Source: Sulfolobus tengchongensis
Lineage (GTDB): Archaea > Thermoproteota > Thermoprotei_A > Sulfolobales > Sulfolobaceae
NCBI RefSeq assembly: GCF_036967215.1
Contig: NZ_CP146016.1
Coordinates: 648,501-712,500 of the forward strand
Reading direction: 5' to 3'
Length of the DNA: 64,000 nucleotides
Made by a program: the position numbers and the translations under genes. The notes below the pieces were generated by a model. It had not been told where the DNA came from, made no database searches, and worked only from the letters and a program-made list of their open reading frames with translations. Positions 1 through 10,140 of this stretch are shown one piece after another. The stretch's first letter is position 1. Each line of letters starts with the position of its first letter.

Positions 1-2
1 AT

Positions 3-2621
3 GAAGAGTTAATCAAGATTTTAGAATACTCTTTAGTTACCTTACCAGGCTACTCCACTTTCATTCCTAAGCTTTACGATGAGGCTTTTACTCTTTATAA
101 GGAGAATAGACTAGATGAAGCTCTGCAAGCGGTAATAAGAGTTAAGAAATTGTATTCAAACTTTCCCACTAATAAAGACATAAAAGGAAATGATGCTATA
201 ATTTATCCTTTGCTTTCTCTTTTTAGTTCGAAGGAGGAGTTAAAGTACGCTTGGAGTTTGCTAAGTGACACGTGGAGAGAGTTGGTATTTTATAGAATAG
301 ACTCAGCGTTGCATCTTTTACCTGGCACTGCTAGAAAAGTAATTACGGAGTTTCTTTCTGGGATTAAGAGTGAGACAAAGATTCAAAAGCCCATTGAGAT
401 TAAGGTTAATTTCACGATAAGATATTTTAAAAAGATAGAATCGTTGGTAACTGATATAATTAACGGTAAGTCGGGTTTAATTGTTGGTGAACTTGGGTCG
501 GGAAAAACTACTTTAGCGAAACAAGTGGCAGATTACATTTCAACTTATTACTCTTATAATGTGGTTTACTTTAACCAAAACGAAGAAAATCAACAATACC
601 CTCAGAATACGTTAATGATTATAGACTATCATGGCGAAAATTACTTACCGTTAAGAAAAATTCTGAAGGCTAAGGATATACAAGTTCCTAAGTTGTTTGT
701 GTTAACTGATGAACTAGCTCACGTACTAAATCTCAAAAACGTATCGGCTATAGTTAGGAGAACTCCCATATTGGAAATTCCTCCCACTGATGAAAAATTT
801 GATCCTAATGCAATAATTGAAAAGATGGATAAGCAGATAAATGATTACGTTTACAATGTAATTTTCGAAGGGGATCCTAATGTAATCAGATGGTATGCTC
901 CAGTAATTAAAATGGTATTGAAATATGGAAATCACTTACCTGTTAAGTATTCTAAAATGGTATTAGAGGCCAATGGTAGAACAAATGTAGATGAAAATGA
1001 TCCCATCCTTTTGTGGTTCAGCTATACGGATAAAGTAAATGAGAAGTTAATGAATTACGGAGTTAAGGATGAAATTGATAAGGATTTTGTAGACCCTATT
1101 GTAGATTACGAGAATGAAATATTTAAAAAAATAAAAGAAGAGCAAAGAAAGTTATTAAAAGAGTTTTTGAACGTCATAATATATGTTTATACAAGGGATA
1201 TAGAGAGCTATTGGATGATTGATGAATTGAGAGATTATTTTATGGTTGGTAGAAATGTTACCAGTTTAGGAAAGAAGGTAATAAGAGATCTAATTCCTCG
1301 AATGAAGGAACTAATTGCAAAAGAAAGTTGCGTTAAAAATATAGAATCACACTACGAGATCTTAGTTAAAAAGAACTACCGTGATGTAAATGATTATCTT
1401 CATTCATCTGTTTCATGGATGACGAAAGAACATAAAATTTATGAAAATATTATAAAAACCTTATTTAAACCTAAGGACATGGAGTGTTTGAGGAACGCTT
1501 TTAAGGCAATATGGGTCGATTTAACTGTGAATGATGAGAGTAGATTGTTTTTCGCCCTTAGGCCCTATATGGTTGAAAAAATTAAGGAGTACAAGGATGA
1601 TGATTTAGTATACCTCTACCTTTCAATGTGTTCATTTACAAATACGAGAAAGTATCTCCGTGAGATTCTCAGTTCTGACAAATGGAGTATATTCAACTAC
1701 GTTTTCTTTCCTAAAAAGGACGTGACTTTGAGAGACCCGTTAATATTTTTCGCTAATACACTGGGTTGGACGCTCAAGCTTTCGAAGTACCTCTCTGAGG
1801 GGAAATACGAAGCCCTAGTAGATTCAATAGCTGATTACGAAAAGCGAGTTGCGATGTTAAAAAGCGTTATGGGCAAAGTTGATAAAGAGAAAGCTAAACT
1901 CTTAACAAGAGTCGCTTTAGGCAAAGATGAGGACCCAATGGAGCAAATTAACTTATACCTAGAGCAATTCAAATTTGAGGTAGGTTTAGTCTATTACCAC
2001 AATTATAATTTCTCCATAAACTTTAAAGAATATATTAACCTAATAGATAAACTCATGACACCATGGTACAACACATTACTTAAATATAAGAATAATTGGG
2101 AGGTAGATGAAATCATTGACGTCTTTAGATACTATCAAGTTAAATTAGCGAAATCGCTAGTGTATGGCGGAAAGTATGAATATAAAACCATATTGAATGA
2201 TATAATAGAATTAGCTAAAACAAGTGATTTACAAGAGCTGGACCTAGCAAAAGATATAGCTGAAGTAGCTTTAGGAATCAAAAAGGAAATTTCCGACAAC
2301 AACTCATTTTACGCAATCTTAGCAAACCTCATCAGTAATGATGACCTTCAAGGCATAAATAAATTATATGAGGAGTTCAATCGTTTAGAGAATTTAAAGG
2401 TTAGAACGACGTCAGATAGGCATAAACTGCTGAAATTACTGGTAGGTTATTTTATTAATAATAATAAGAAAAATATGGAAGATATAATTAAAGAAATGGG
2501 AGATGATAACGTACATGCAGGCATAGCAGTGACCTCTTCAGTAATCAACTATAAACCTAAACTTATAGCCTCTCTAATACTCTATATAGACTTACAAGAG
2601 CTTTCCTTCTCCTTTTCATAA
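3..2621 (+). CDS. Large P-loop NTPase, 5' end outside the window
   Basis: The reading frame is open from base 3 through the TTG at 150, so the gene begins before the window and at least 872 residues are visible. Counted from the TTG codon, a Walker A motif (GELGSGKT) sits near residues 113-121. A Walker B-like segment (LMIIDYHGE) follows about 40 residues later. The remaining 600 or more residues look all-alpha and rich in charged residues, with no signal peptide or membrane segment. An N-terminal NTPase with a long helical C-terminus resembles STAND-type or AAA-like ATPases, some of which act in defence, but no sensor or effector domain is recognised. It ends 200 bp before an unrelated operon on the other strand. 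The NTPase call is firm; the role is unknown. Confidence 0.7.
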   Translation, partial: EELIKILEYSLVTLPGYSTFIPKLYDEAFTLYKENRLDEALQAVIRVKKLYSNFPTNKDIKGNDAIIYPLLSLFSSKEELKYAWSLLSDTWRELVFYRIDSALHLLPGTARKVITEFLSGIKSETKIQKPIEIKVNFTIRYFKKIESLVTDIINGKSGLIVGELGSGKTTLAKQVADYISTYYSYNVVYFNQNEENQQYPQNTLMIIDYHGENYLPLRKILKAKDIQVPKLFVLTDELAHVLNLKNVSAIVRRTPILEIPPTDEKFDPNAIIEKMDKQINDYVYNVIFEGDPNVIRWYAPVIKMVLKYGNHLPVKYSKMVLEANGRTNVDENDPILLWFSYTDKVNEKLMNYGVKDEIDKDFVDPIVDYENEIFKKIKEEQRKLLKEFLNVIIYVYTRDIESYWMIDELRDYFMVGRNVTSLGKKVIRDLIPRMKELIAKESCVKNIESHYEILVKKNYRDVNDYLHSSVSWMTKEHKIYENIIKTLFKPKDMECLRNAFKAIWVDLTVNDESRLFFALRPYMVEKIKEYKDDDLVYLYLSMCSFTNTRKYLREILSSDKWSIFNYVFFPKKDVTLRDPLIFFANTLGWTLKLSKYLSEGKYEALVDSIADYEKRVAMLKSVMGKVDKEKAKLLTRVALGKDEDPMEQINLYLEQFKFEVGLVYYHNYNFSINFKEYINLIDKLMTPWYNTLLKYKNNWEVDEIIDVFRYYQVKLAKSLVYGGKYEYKTILNDIIELAKTSDLQELDLAKDIAEVALGIKKEISDNNSFYAILANLISNDDLQGINKLYEEFNRLENLKVRTTSDRHKLLKLLVGYFINNNKKNMEDIIKEMGDDNVHAGIAVTSSVINYKPKLIASLILYIDLQELSFSFS

Positions 2622-2646
2622 CCCTTATACGGGATTCGGCTATTTG

Positions 2647-2743
2647 CTTTGTGGGGTATTTGTAAACTAACTATCCTAGAATGCTCTTTTCGTGTGAAGA
2701 GAATGTAAAAAAAGTAACGCGAGTTTTGAAAAACCACACAAAG
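2647..2743 (+). repeat. Dispersed inverted-repeat element, family 1 (MITE-like)
   Basis: A 97-bp non-coding element starting CTTTGTGGGGTATTTGT and ending in the imperfect complement (AAAACC-ACACAAAG). Ten more full or partial copies occur in intergenic DNA of this window. It lies between two convergent genes. Internal landmarks are CTATC-TGG then GAACGCTCTTTT, and GAGAATGTAAAA then GTAACGTAAGTTTTG. Confidence 0.75.
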
Positions 2744-2825
2744 TACTTTTCGTCATTTTCCTTTAGAAGCTCAGTTAGATTAGAAATCTTACGACTAATT
2801 GAAGTTCAGTTTCGATCGTCATGAT

Positions 2826-3305
2826 TTATAACGTTCTCGTTTTAATTATCCTTACCACGTAAATTACTCCTCCTATAATAGTTCCCATAACTCCTGCGAT
2901 GAAAATAACGTGATTGTTAAGTAAAACCTTCATTTTCAATATTTCAAGTGTCATCGTAGCATTATACGTTGTATTTATTTTTTCAAATTTCTTAGTTGTA
3001 GTGTTAAATTCAAACTCCTTAATTATGAAGAATTCATAATTTCCAGAAGAGATTGGTAAGTTAACCATTCCATCAGACGAAACGTTAACGATAAAGCTCT
3101 TTGTGTTACTTAAAACTAAAATTTCACTGATCACATTTGTCTTATTTTGAGTAATTATAACACATGCTTTTTCGACTAAAGGAGGTAATGATAATTCTTT
3201 CTGTTGGAAGTTATAAAGGAATTGCGTTGGGGTATTTATTGATACTGTCGATAACGTAACTAAGGATAAAGATATTGAAAGTAAGAGCAATTCCCACCTC
3301 ATCAT
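2826..3305 (-). CDS. Small secreted or membrane-anchored protein of an ABC export locus
   Basis: 159 residues. The N-terminus (MMRWELLLLSISLSLVTLSTVS) is a signal peptide or anchor, and a hydrophobic segment near residues 132-152 looks like a C-terminal membrane anchor followed by a short basic tail. The region between is polar and beta-rich with several N-glycosylation sequons, so it is probably outside the membrane. It starts 3 bp after the permease gene and is almost certainly co-transcribed with it. No family is recognised. It may be an accessory or substrate of the transporter. Confidence 0.65.
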   Translation of the reverse strand: MMRWELLLLSISLSLVTLSTVSINTPTQFLYNFQQKELSLPPLVEKACVIITQNKTNVISEILVLSNTKSFIVNVSSDGMVNLPISSGNYEFFIIKEFEFNTTTKKFEKINTTYNATMTLEILKMKVLLNNHVIFIAGVMGTIIGGVIYVVRIIKTRTL

Positions 3306-3308
3306 TCT

Positions 3309-4052
3309 CTACACCTCTAATCTAATAAACATGAGGAAGGATATTATTGCGAGAACGATTGCTGAAACAAAATCGATCATAATTCCCGTAAATAGAAAAG
3401 GTATTATATTTTGTCTTTGTGTAAAGGAGTAATAAAGAAGTAATGGGTAAGGGTTCATAAAGGAAGTTACTGCCAATAAGTGAGGATCAGTTGAAACTAA
3501 AGCGTAGTTTCCGAATCCTCCAATGATAAATATTGAACCCAATGTGAATAGCGAAGCTAATGTTGATGCTCCATTACTTCTTAGGAGTAAAGTATAGAAA
3601 AGTATCACAGAAGTGGAAAAGAAGTAGCCAGCAGTGTAAGTTAATGAGAGTAAGTTTGTGAGAGCGTTAATATACTCAATGTCAGCCAAATAAAAGTAAT
3701 TTGAAACTAACCAGAAAAGATAAGGTAAAACTACGTCAAGTACATAACTCATTAAGAAAAACATAGACCTCTTTATGGGCATCATGAGGAAAGAGACTAT
3801 ACTACCTGATGTTAAGTGATCACCAAGCACGAAAATTATGTTCCTTAAAGCTAAAGATAGAGCTATTGTTTCTGGTAAACTTATTATGGGAATATAAGCA
3901 ATAACAATAGCGTAGTCTAAAAATTGACCTTTTTCAAGAAACGCTGGTACAAACACATAACCAGCTAACATAACGGGAAGCATTAACTGTAAAGTTGGGT
4001 CCTTATATCTTTCCTTAAATAAGATCTTAAAGATCTGCAGGTGTGGAGGCAC
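3309..4052 (-). CDS. ABC-2 type transporter membrane subunit
   Basis: 247 residues with about six hydrophobic segments, and a soluble N-terminal stretch (QIFKILFKERYKDPTLQ) typical of ABC-2 permeases, which place an amphipathic helix before the first membrane span. It has no ATPase motifs. The ATPase gene lies upstream on the same strand, separated by about 450 bp that hold an inserted family 2 repeat, so an ancestral operon may have been stretched. Expected role: the membrane channel of an exporter of unknown substrate. Confidence 0.75.
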   Translation of the reverse strand: MPPHLQIFKILFKERYKDPTLQLMLPVMLAGYVFVPAFLEKGQFLDYAIVIAYIPIISLPETIALSLALRNIIFVLGDHLTSGSIVSFLMMPIKRSMFFLMSYVLDVVLPYLFWLVSNYFYLADIEYINALTNLLSLTYTAGYFFSTSVILFYTLLLRSNGASTLASLFTLGSIFIIGGFGNYALVSTDPHLLAVTSFMNPYPLLLYYSFTQRQNIIPFLFTGIMIDFVSAIVLAIISFLMFIRLEV

Positions 4053-4101
4053 ATTAAACGTTTGTGTGGAGTCTTATTTTAAATTATTCCCAAAAACGAT
4101 A

Positions 4102-4192
4102 TAGTGCATGTATCATTTAAAAACTAGACGATAATTCTATGAGTAGTCCTGATAGAGAGAATAGCCTTAATTCTCAGAAAATCCAGAAACTA
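4102..4192 (+). repeat. Dispersed inverted-repeat element, family 2 (MITE-like)
   Basis: A 91-bp element starting TAGTG-ATGTATCATTT and ending in the imperfect complement AATCCAGAAACTA. Central landmarks are GACGATAATTCTAT and GAGAGAATAGCCT. Three more copies are at 27743, 32009 and 33600. It sits inside the spacer between the ABC permease and ATPase genes. The remaining 4193-4500 is AT-rich and shows nothing else. Confidence 0.7.
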
Positions 4193-4500
4193 AAAACGAT
4201 ATAACTAAAATCGAATAAAGCATCTTCTTCGCTCTATCATCACGCTCATTAGGGACGTCAGTTTTAATAAAATATAAATTTTAGTTAGCATTCACCAAAT
4301 AGCTTACAAATAACCCCCCATAAAGCACCGTAATCTACACAAAGATTTTTCCTTATATAAAAAACGTAAGTTTTTGCGCGGTGAGAATAATATAATATAT
4401 AATTGAAACCAGAACCCGCTGACCATAACGAGCTACGTGACATATATCTCCCGCTTCTCATATGAATGTTTGAAACTTTCTCACTCGAATTTACGTGAAG

Positions 4501-5358
4501 TTAAATTGAACTTAGTTTCTTAAATACGTCATCCAGACTGGTTTTTCTCACATTAAGAACTTCGACACCTGCATCATCAAGTAAATCTATTATTTCTCTC
4601 ATTCTACCACTCACTTTAATATAAGCACCGTCTAATGTGGGGTTAAACTCCTTAAGTACCTCTAAAGCTTTTTCCTTCTCCCTTACTAGAATAAGTATTT
4701 CTGACGAATCCAATTTCGACTCAACGTCGTTAATTTCGCCCTGGGCAACAATCTGACCATTGTTAATAAACACGACATGAGTAATAACTCTCTCCAGTTC
4801 AGAAAGAATATGAGATGAAATGAAGAAAGTAACTCCCATTTTTCTATTCATCTCCCTTACTATATCGTAAAATTCTAACCTCGCCTTAGGATCTAAATTT
4901 GCCGTAGGCTCATCAGCTATTATAAGTTCAGGGTTTTTAATTAAAGCAGCGATTAACTGTATTTTTTGTGCTTGACCAGAAGACAGTTGCGAAATTCTCT
5001 TTCTCAAGTGCTCTCTCAGATTGAATTCCTTAATTAAACTCTGTAAATCCCCATGAAATACTGAGTTTAAGTCATTAAGGTATTCCTCTACGGTATCATT
5101 TGGAGGATAAGGTAATTTAGTGAATATTACTGAAACCTTTTGCTTAATTCTAGGATTATCCCATGGGTCCTCATCTAAAACCCTTACAACACCAGAGTCT
5201 TTACGTAATAATCCTGATAGAATCTTTATAGTAGTTGTTTTTCCAGCACCGTTAGGTCCTATAAATCCCGTAATTGACCCTTTTTTAACCACAAATGTAA
5301 CATCATTAAGTACCGGTCTGCCTTTAAAAGATTTCATAACGTTGTAAAGCTCAATCAC
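4501..5358 (-). CDS. ABC-2 type transporter ATP-binding subunit
   Basis: Contains Walker A (GPNGAGKTT), the signature motif LSSGQAQKI, Walker B (LIIADEP), and a C-terminal tail ending [11 protein letters not shown], as in ABC-2 drug or polysaccharide exporter ATPases. The frame opens further upstream at a TTG (5412), but family proteins start at the residues [10 protein letters not shown], so the GTG at 5358 is chosen (285 residues). It drives export with the membrane protein encoded downstream on the same strand. The substrate cannot be told. Confidence 0.88.
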   Translation of the reverse strand: MIELYNVMKSFKGRPVLNDVTFVVKKGSITGFIGPNGAGKTTTIKILSGLLRKDSGVVRVLDEDPWDNPRIKQKVSVIFTKLPYPPNDTVEEYLNDLNSVFHGDLQSLIKEFNLREHLRKRISQLSSGQAQKIQLIAALIKNPELIIADEPTANLDPKARLEFYDIVREMNRKMGVTFFISSHILSELERVITHVVFINNGQIVAQGEINDVESKLDSSEILILVREKEKALEVLKEFNPTLDGAYIKVSGRMREIIDLLDDAGVEVLNVRKTSLDDVFKKLSSI

Positions 5359-6014
5359 ATTATAGTCTTCTTTCTTTAAAATTAAAAGCCTGCATGATAT
5401 AATGAGGTGCAATGCTATAAGACAAGTTTAACTTTAGCCATGTGTGGTATTGCAGCCATGAAAATCCAAATATAATACGATATTAAATCAATTTCTCTCT
5501 AATCTTCTTAATATTTTCTAACCACACTTGGTTAAGCGGAGTCTTAACCTTGGAATAAACCTTACTCCTCATAACTACGAGCAGGACCAAACTCAATTGT
5601 ACCAATACTCCTTGTAACAGCCTCTGAGCTCCTCCTCTATGGGGTCGGAAGCCCTATATGAGTGGAGCCTCCGCAACTGTCTAACTATCTGCGATCTCAT
5701 ACAAGTATAATAGATATAGGCAAATCTAAAATCCATTAAAAGAGGAGAGTAAACCAAATTCCCGATTTTACTAGGGAAAAACGTAGCGTAGAAGTGAAGT
5801 TCTATACTAAGATATTAATGATTAGAAAATGGAAAAGCTAATCCTCTCTAATTACGTTACTATATTAGAAAGCGTTCATGTGAAGCACTTGATCTCTTCC
5901 ACTCTGCGCAAAAGTCAATCTTCTAAAGCCTTAATTGACGAATAATGAAGAATAGTTCATGAGGCATCCAAAATTAAGATTCTCTTGCTATTGTAGTAGT
6001 TAAGCTATTTATTA
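5359..6014. other. Non-coding stretch before array 1
   Basis: No convincing gene in about 650 bp. Part of it (5590-5700) is GC-richer and can form a weak hairpin around CTCCTCTATGGGGTCGG, which may be IS debris or an RNA; this is not resolved. A short stretch at 5446-5466 (ATTGCAGCCATGAAAATCC) matches the inverted arms of the element at 56991-57182. The array 1 trailer end begins at 6015. Confidence 0.5.
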
Positions 6015-8576
6015 CTTTCAATTCCATAGAGGATTAAGCATCTGGAATGTTTAATTTTCTAAGTTCTTGCTCTACGCCTTCTTTCAATTCCATAGAGGAT
6101 TAAGATTCTCAGATTATAAATATCTTGAGTGTTCAACTATGATTAGCTTTCAATTCCATAGAGGATTAAGCAATTACTGGCACGGGATCAACTCTGTATA
6201 TCTATTTAATCTTTCAATTCCATAGAGGATTAAGAAAAAAGTAGGGGAAAAGAAGGGGAAAGTGGGGTAAAAGTGGCTTTCAATTCCATAGAGGATTAAG
6301 AAAGTTACTGATGAAGATTCCAAAGCATTCATAATAGCAAAATCTTTCAATTCCATAGAGGATTAAGACCCCAAAAAGGTATATTACACGTGGGACTAAA
6401 TTATCCATGCTTTCAATTCCATAGAGGATTAAGAACAAATCATGCCGAAGTTGAGATTGTGAAACCAATAAATCTTTCAATTCCATAGAGGATTAAGACT
6501 GAATACGTAATCAAGTATGTAGTTGAGAACAAGAGGTTCTTTCAATTCCATAGAGGATTAAGCAACGGGAACTATAGTCGGACCAATTACTTTAATAGTT
6601 CACTTTCAATTCCATAGAGGATTAACCGAATATATTCCTGCAAATGCAGATCTTAGTGCAATTGTACTTTCAATTCCATAGAGGATTAACAAACAGGTCG
6701 AACTCTTAGAGAGATCAGACGAGGAGAAACGACTTTCAATTCCATAGAGGATTAACATAGGGAGTTATACACAAAAGCTATCGCTGGATGACATAAACTT
6801 TCAATTCCATAGAGGATTAACAACAAATTCTAATGGACAGTATGCTGGCTGTAGCTATTACTTTCAATTCCATAGAGGATTAACAAGAGCTTTCTGAAAA
6901 GTACGGTCTTGATGAAGATATCATAGACTTTCAATTCCATAGAGGATTAACCAGTAGCGTTAGCGTCTGAGTGTGTAAGCGTCTTAGAGTCTTTCAATTC
7001 CATAGAGGATTAACGTAAAAAGGTATCCGATATCTTAAAAGTACTTCAAGATAACTTTCAATTCCATAGAGGATTAACTGCAAATCCAGAAATTTTGAAC
7101 GCAGTAACAAATATAATAACCTTTCAATTCCATAGAGGATTAACACTTTCTGGCGGAATTGTAAAAGTTTTAGGAACACTTACATTCTTTCAATTCCATA
7201 GAGGATTAACATATTACCAGATTACATTCAGCCCGAAACGGCATATATAATCTTTCAATTCCATAGAGGATTAACTCGTATGGTAAAACCCGTATGAGAG
7301 ATTCATTAACGGGTCTCTTTCAATTCCATAGAGGATTAACCAATCGGAAGTACAACAAATCCTACAACAACTACTTCTCAAGGCTTTCAATTCCATAGAG
7401 GATTAACTTGGTAATGAAGACATGGTTTAAACGAGAGAAAGTAGAGGAAGCTTTCAATTCCATAGAGGATTAACTTAACGAAATACTGCGTTATCGTGTT
7501 AATCACTATATCTAACTTTCAATTCCATAGAGGATTAACTATCTTGTTGGCGGGTTAGTGAGAGATTATTTTCTCTTACTTTCAATTCCATAGAGGATTA
7601 ACCAATCGGAAGTACAACAAATCCTACAACAACTACTTCTCAAGGCTTTCAATTCCATAGAGGATTAACTTGGTAATGAAGACATGGTTTAAACGAGAGA
7701 AAGTAGAGGAAGCTTTCAATTCCATAGAGGATTAACTTAACGAAATACTGCGTTATCGTGTTAATCACTATATCTAACTTTCAATTCCATAGAGGATTAA
7801 CTATCTTGTTGGCGGGTTAGTGAGAGATTATTTTCTCTTACTTTCAATTCCATAGAGGATTAACTTGAGCTAGGAAATATCTACTACGAGAATGCAGGAA
7901 TGGTCTTTCAATTCCATAGAGGATTAACCTCCGTTTTCTCCGTTTTTTGCATTCCAGATGAAACAAACTTTCAATTCCATAGAGGATTAACCCCAAAGTT
8001 CGGCAAATGTGATTAAGTTTATTACAAGTTCTTTCAATTCCATAGAGGATTAACCAAATGCAAGTATTAATTCTGTATCAATTACATTAAGTGACTTTCA
8101 ATTCCATAGAGGATTAACCCAACGCAAGTTGAGAAGACTCTGCAGGAATGTGTCAATGAACTTTCAATTCCATAGAGGATTAACCCATTGACTGAGGCAG
8201 TTTACTATTCTGTGCAACAACAAAAAGACTTTCAATTCCATAGAGGATTAACTGAAAAAAATTATATTATCTTTTTCTTGATAAACGCATAAATCCTTTC
8301 AATTCCATAGAGGATTAACCAGCGTAGTGCGACGACGCTGGGTACTTTAAAGTACCCTTTCAATTCCATAGAGGATTAACAGAAATTGTAGGGATTGACC
8401 AAACTCCATCAACTTATGTTACTTTCAATTCCATAGAGGATTAACAAATTGTCAGAGAATATGTGTTAAAGATGAAAGAATTAGTCCTTTCAATTCCATA
8501 GAGGATTAACTGCTAACACAGCTTGTTCTTTTATAGGAGTGCTTACTGTAGGCTTTCAATTCCATAGAGGATTAAC
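6015..8576 (-). CRISPR. CRISPR array 1 (family A repeats, 40 copies)
   Basis: Forty 24-nt repeats read on the minus strand as GTTAATCCTC then TATGGAATTGAAAG, separated by spacers of about 38-44 nt. Ending in ATTGAAAG matches the crRNA 5' tag of Sulfolobales type I-A repeats. The leader is on the right (8577-8817), so new spacers enter there and transcription runs leftward. The nine oldest repeats begin with C instead of G on the crRNA strand. A four-spacer block is duplicated in tandem. One spacer (about 6235-6275) is almost pure purine on the plus strand. Confidence 0.98.
7341..7864. repeat. Tandem duplication of four repeat-spacer units in array 1
   Basis: Bases 7341-7602 and 7603-7864 are the same 262-bp block of four spacers and four repeats. 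The four spacers begin CAATCGGAAG, TTGGTAATGA, TTAACGAAAT and TATCTTGTTG in both. The identity looks complete, so this is a recent unequal recombination between repeats and not independent acquisition. Confidence 0.97.
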
Positions 8577-8817
8577 TGAGGGTTTTTAAACCCTCATTTA
8601 CATTTATCTTTTCCTTCTTCCTCTTAATAAGTTTTTCTCTTTTCTTCCTCTTGTATTTTTCTCTCTCCTCTTTTTATTTTATTCTATTCCCGGGTTTTGT
8701 TGGGATTTTTACGACTTCTCTATAAAGGTAATTGTTTTAGGTTAACGTCCTACCTTTAAGGAAAGTTAGGTTTAAGGGAATACACTTGCAAAAACGGGAC
8801 AAAAAATACAGAAATAA
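8577..8817 (-). promoter_or_regulatory. CRISPR leader of array 1
   Basis: Near-identical to the inverse of the leader of array 2 (13036-13275). It contains a palindrome abutting the first repeat (GAGGG then TTT-AAA-type centre then CCCTC), a purine/pyrimidine-biased tract, and the shared distal block ending CGGGACAAAAAATACAG. It should hold the array promoter and the integration site for new spacers. Confidence 0.9.
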
Positions 8818-8861
8818 TACTAGATCCCATAAAAATCATATTAATGAAATTTAGAGGATGA

Positions 8862-8899
8862 TGAAAGTAATGAAAATTTATTTTTTGGTATTACTTTCA
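8862..8899. promoter_or_regulatory. Perfect 10-bp inverted repeat upstream of csa3, likely operator
   Basis: TGAAAGTAAT at 8862-8871 and its exact complement ATTACTTTCA at 8890-8899 are separated by 18 bp and end 7 bp before the csa3 start. A dimeric winged-helix regulator such as Csa3 commonly binds such a site; autoregulation is an inference. Centre-to-centre spacing is 28 bp, which is more than two helical turns. Confidence 0.6.
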
Positions 8900-8906
8900 C
8901 TATGAT

Positions 8907-9605
8907 ATGAAGTCATATTTTGTGACGTTGGGTTTTAATGAAACTTATCTGTTAAGACTTCTAAATGAGACTTCGGCTCAAAAAGAGGATAAACTGGTGA
9001 TAGTTGTACCTTCACCTATCGTTAGTGGAACTAGAACTGCAATAGAGAATGTTAAAATTCAGAGTTATAGGCTTCACTATCCTGAACCTGAGGTTCATGA
9101 AATCAAACTCTCTGACTTTAATACCACTCTTTCCCAAATTTTGGATTATCTCTTACCTTTACCAGAACCCATAATTTCCGATTTAACAATAGGTATGAGA
9201 ATGTTTAATTCGCTTATATTGATTAATATACTAATAAGTAAGAAGAAATTCACGGTTTATCTTAGGGATGAGGGAGGTGGAAGTACTGTAATATCATTTA
9301 ACGATAATGCGATAAACGCGCTATTAAGGGATTACACAAAGGAGGAGATGAGGATGCTGGATGTGATTAAACGGAATAATGGGATTAGTACAACTGAGCT
9401 GGCAAAAGTTTTGGGCAAGAGCGAGAAAACTCTGCTAAATAAGATCACGGAATTGAAGAAGATTGGAATAGTAACACAAAAGGGAAAGGACAGAAAGGTG
9501 GAAATCACGCCATTGGGAGAAAACGCTATGAAGCTGATTGAAAAGAAGCTGACTTCTTCCGTTAGCAATTTACAAAAATGCGGGCAGAAAGCTTCGCCTT
9601 TTTAA
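8907..9605 (+). CDS. csa3: Csa3 CARF-winged-helix CRISPR regulator
   Basis: 232 residues. The N-terminal CARF (Rossmann-like) domain starts KSYFVTLGFNETYLLRLL and has the ligand-loop motif SDLTIGMRMFNSL near residues 92-104. A C-terminal MarR-like winged helix covers about 145-210 (NNGISTTELAKVLGKSEKTLL as recognition part). In Sulfolobus, Csa3 proteins control adaptation genes and CRISPR transcription and can sense cyclic tetra-adenylate. Here it stands alone between two leaders, without csa1, cas1, cas2 or cas4. The last residues (CGQKASPF) are encoded by the hairpin of the adjoining insertion element, so the natural C-terminus was probably replaced. Confidence 0.9.
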   Translation: MKSYFVTLGFNETYLLRLLNETSAQKEDKLVIVVPSPIVSGTRTAIENVKIQSYRLHYPEPEVHEIKLSDFNTTLSQILDYLLPLPEPIISDLTIGMRMFNSLILINILISKKKFTVYLRDEGGGSTVISFNDNAINALLRDYTKEEMRMLDVIKRNNGISTTELAKVLGKSEKTLLNKITELKKIGIVTQKGKDRKVEITPLGENAMKLIEKKLTSSVSNLQKCGQKASPF

Positions 9606-9662
9606 GGCGGAGATGAATGCCCGCGAAAAGTTAAAATAAAAGCAAAAACAGAAAAAACACTC

Positions 9663-10102
9663 ATGCTACAAGCTCCAGAGCGAGCTGTCCGCGAGGACAG
9701 TTCCATCGAGGAGGAGATCGTGACAGTCAAAATGAAGATCTCCTCCTCGGCTCTGGAGCCCTTAGCCGAAAAGTATATACGTGCCAAGAGGTTCGTTCTA
9801 CAATGGTTATATGAACACAAAACCACTTCTCTAAAAGAAGTCCACAAAGCATTGTATGAAGTCCTCAGGGAGAAATTTGGTTTGAAATCAAAACTTGCTC
9901 AAGATTGCTATCGTGATGCCATTGCCGTATATAAGAGTTGGTCAAAGAATCCCAAAAAAGGGAGATTTCCAATCTTAAGAAACGTTTCCTTATGGTTAAC
10001 ACCAAAAGCTAGTTATACTGTTGATTTCAACACGGTGACAGCTAAGATACTGGGAGAGGAAGTGAAAATAGTGGGATATCCTCACAATCTTTCACAGTAC
10101 AA
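9663..10102 (+). pseudogene. tnpB: TnpB, N-terminal fragment
   Basis: Encodes the N-terminal part of a TnpB-type protein ([14 protein letters not shown] through [13 protein letters not shown]), corresponding to the recognition and wedge region before the RuvC domain. Homology stops near 10102, where IS110-associated DNA begins. The frame then runs 31 bases further to a stop at 10133. The remainder of the gene resumes at 11593. Together the two parts give about 390 residues, the normal TnpB length. Confidence 0.8.
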
Positions 10103-10140
10103 GGCGTTACATGCTTCGCCTCTAACAATTTAACTATTTT

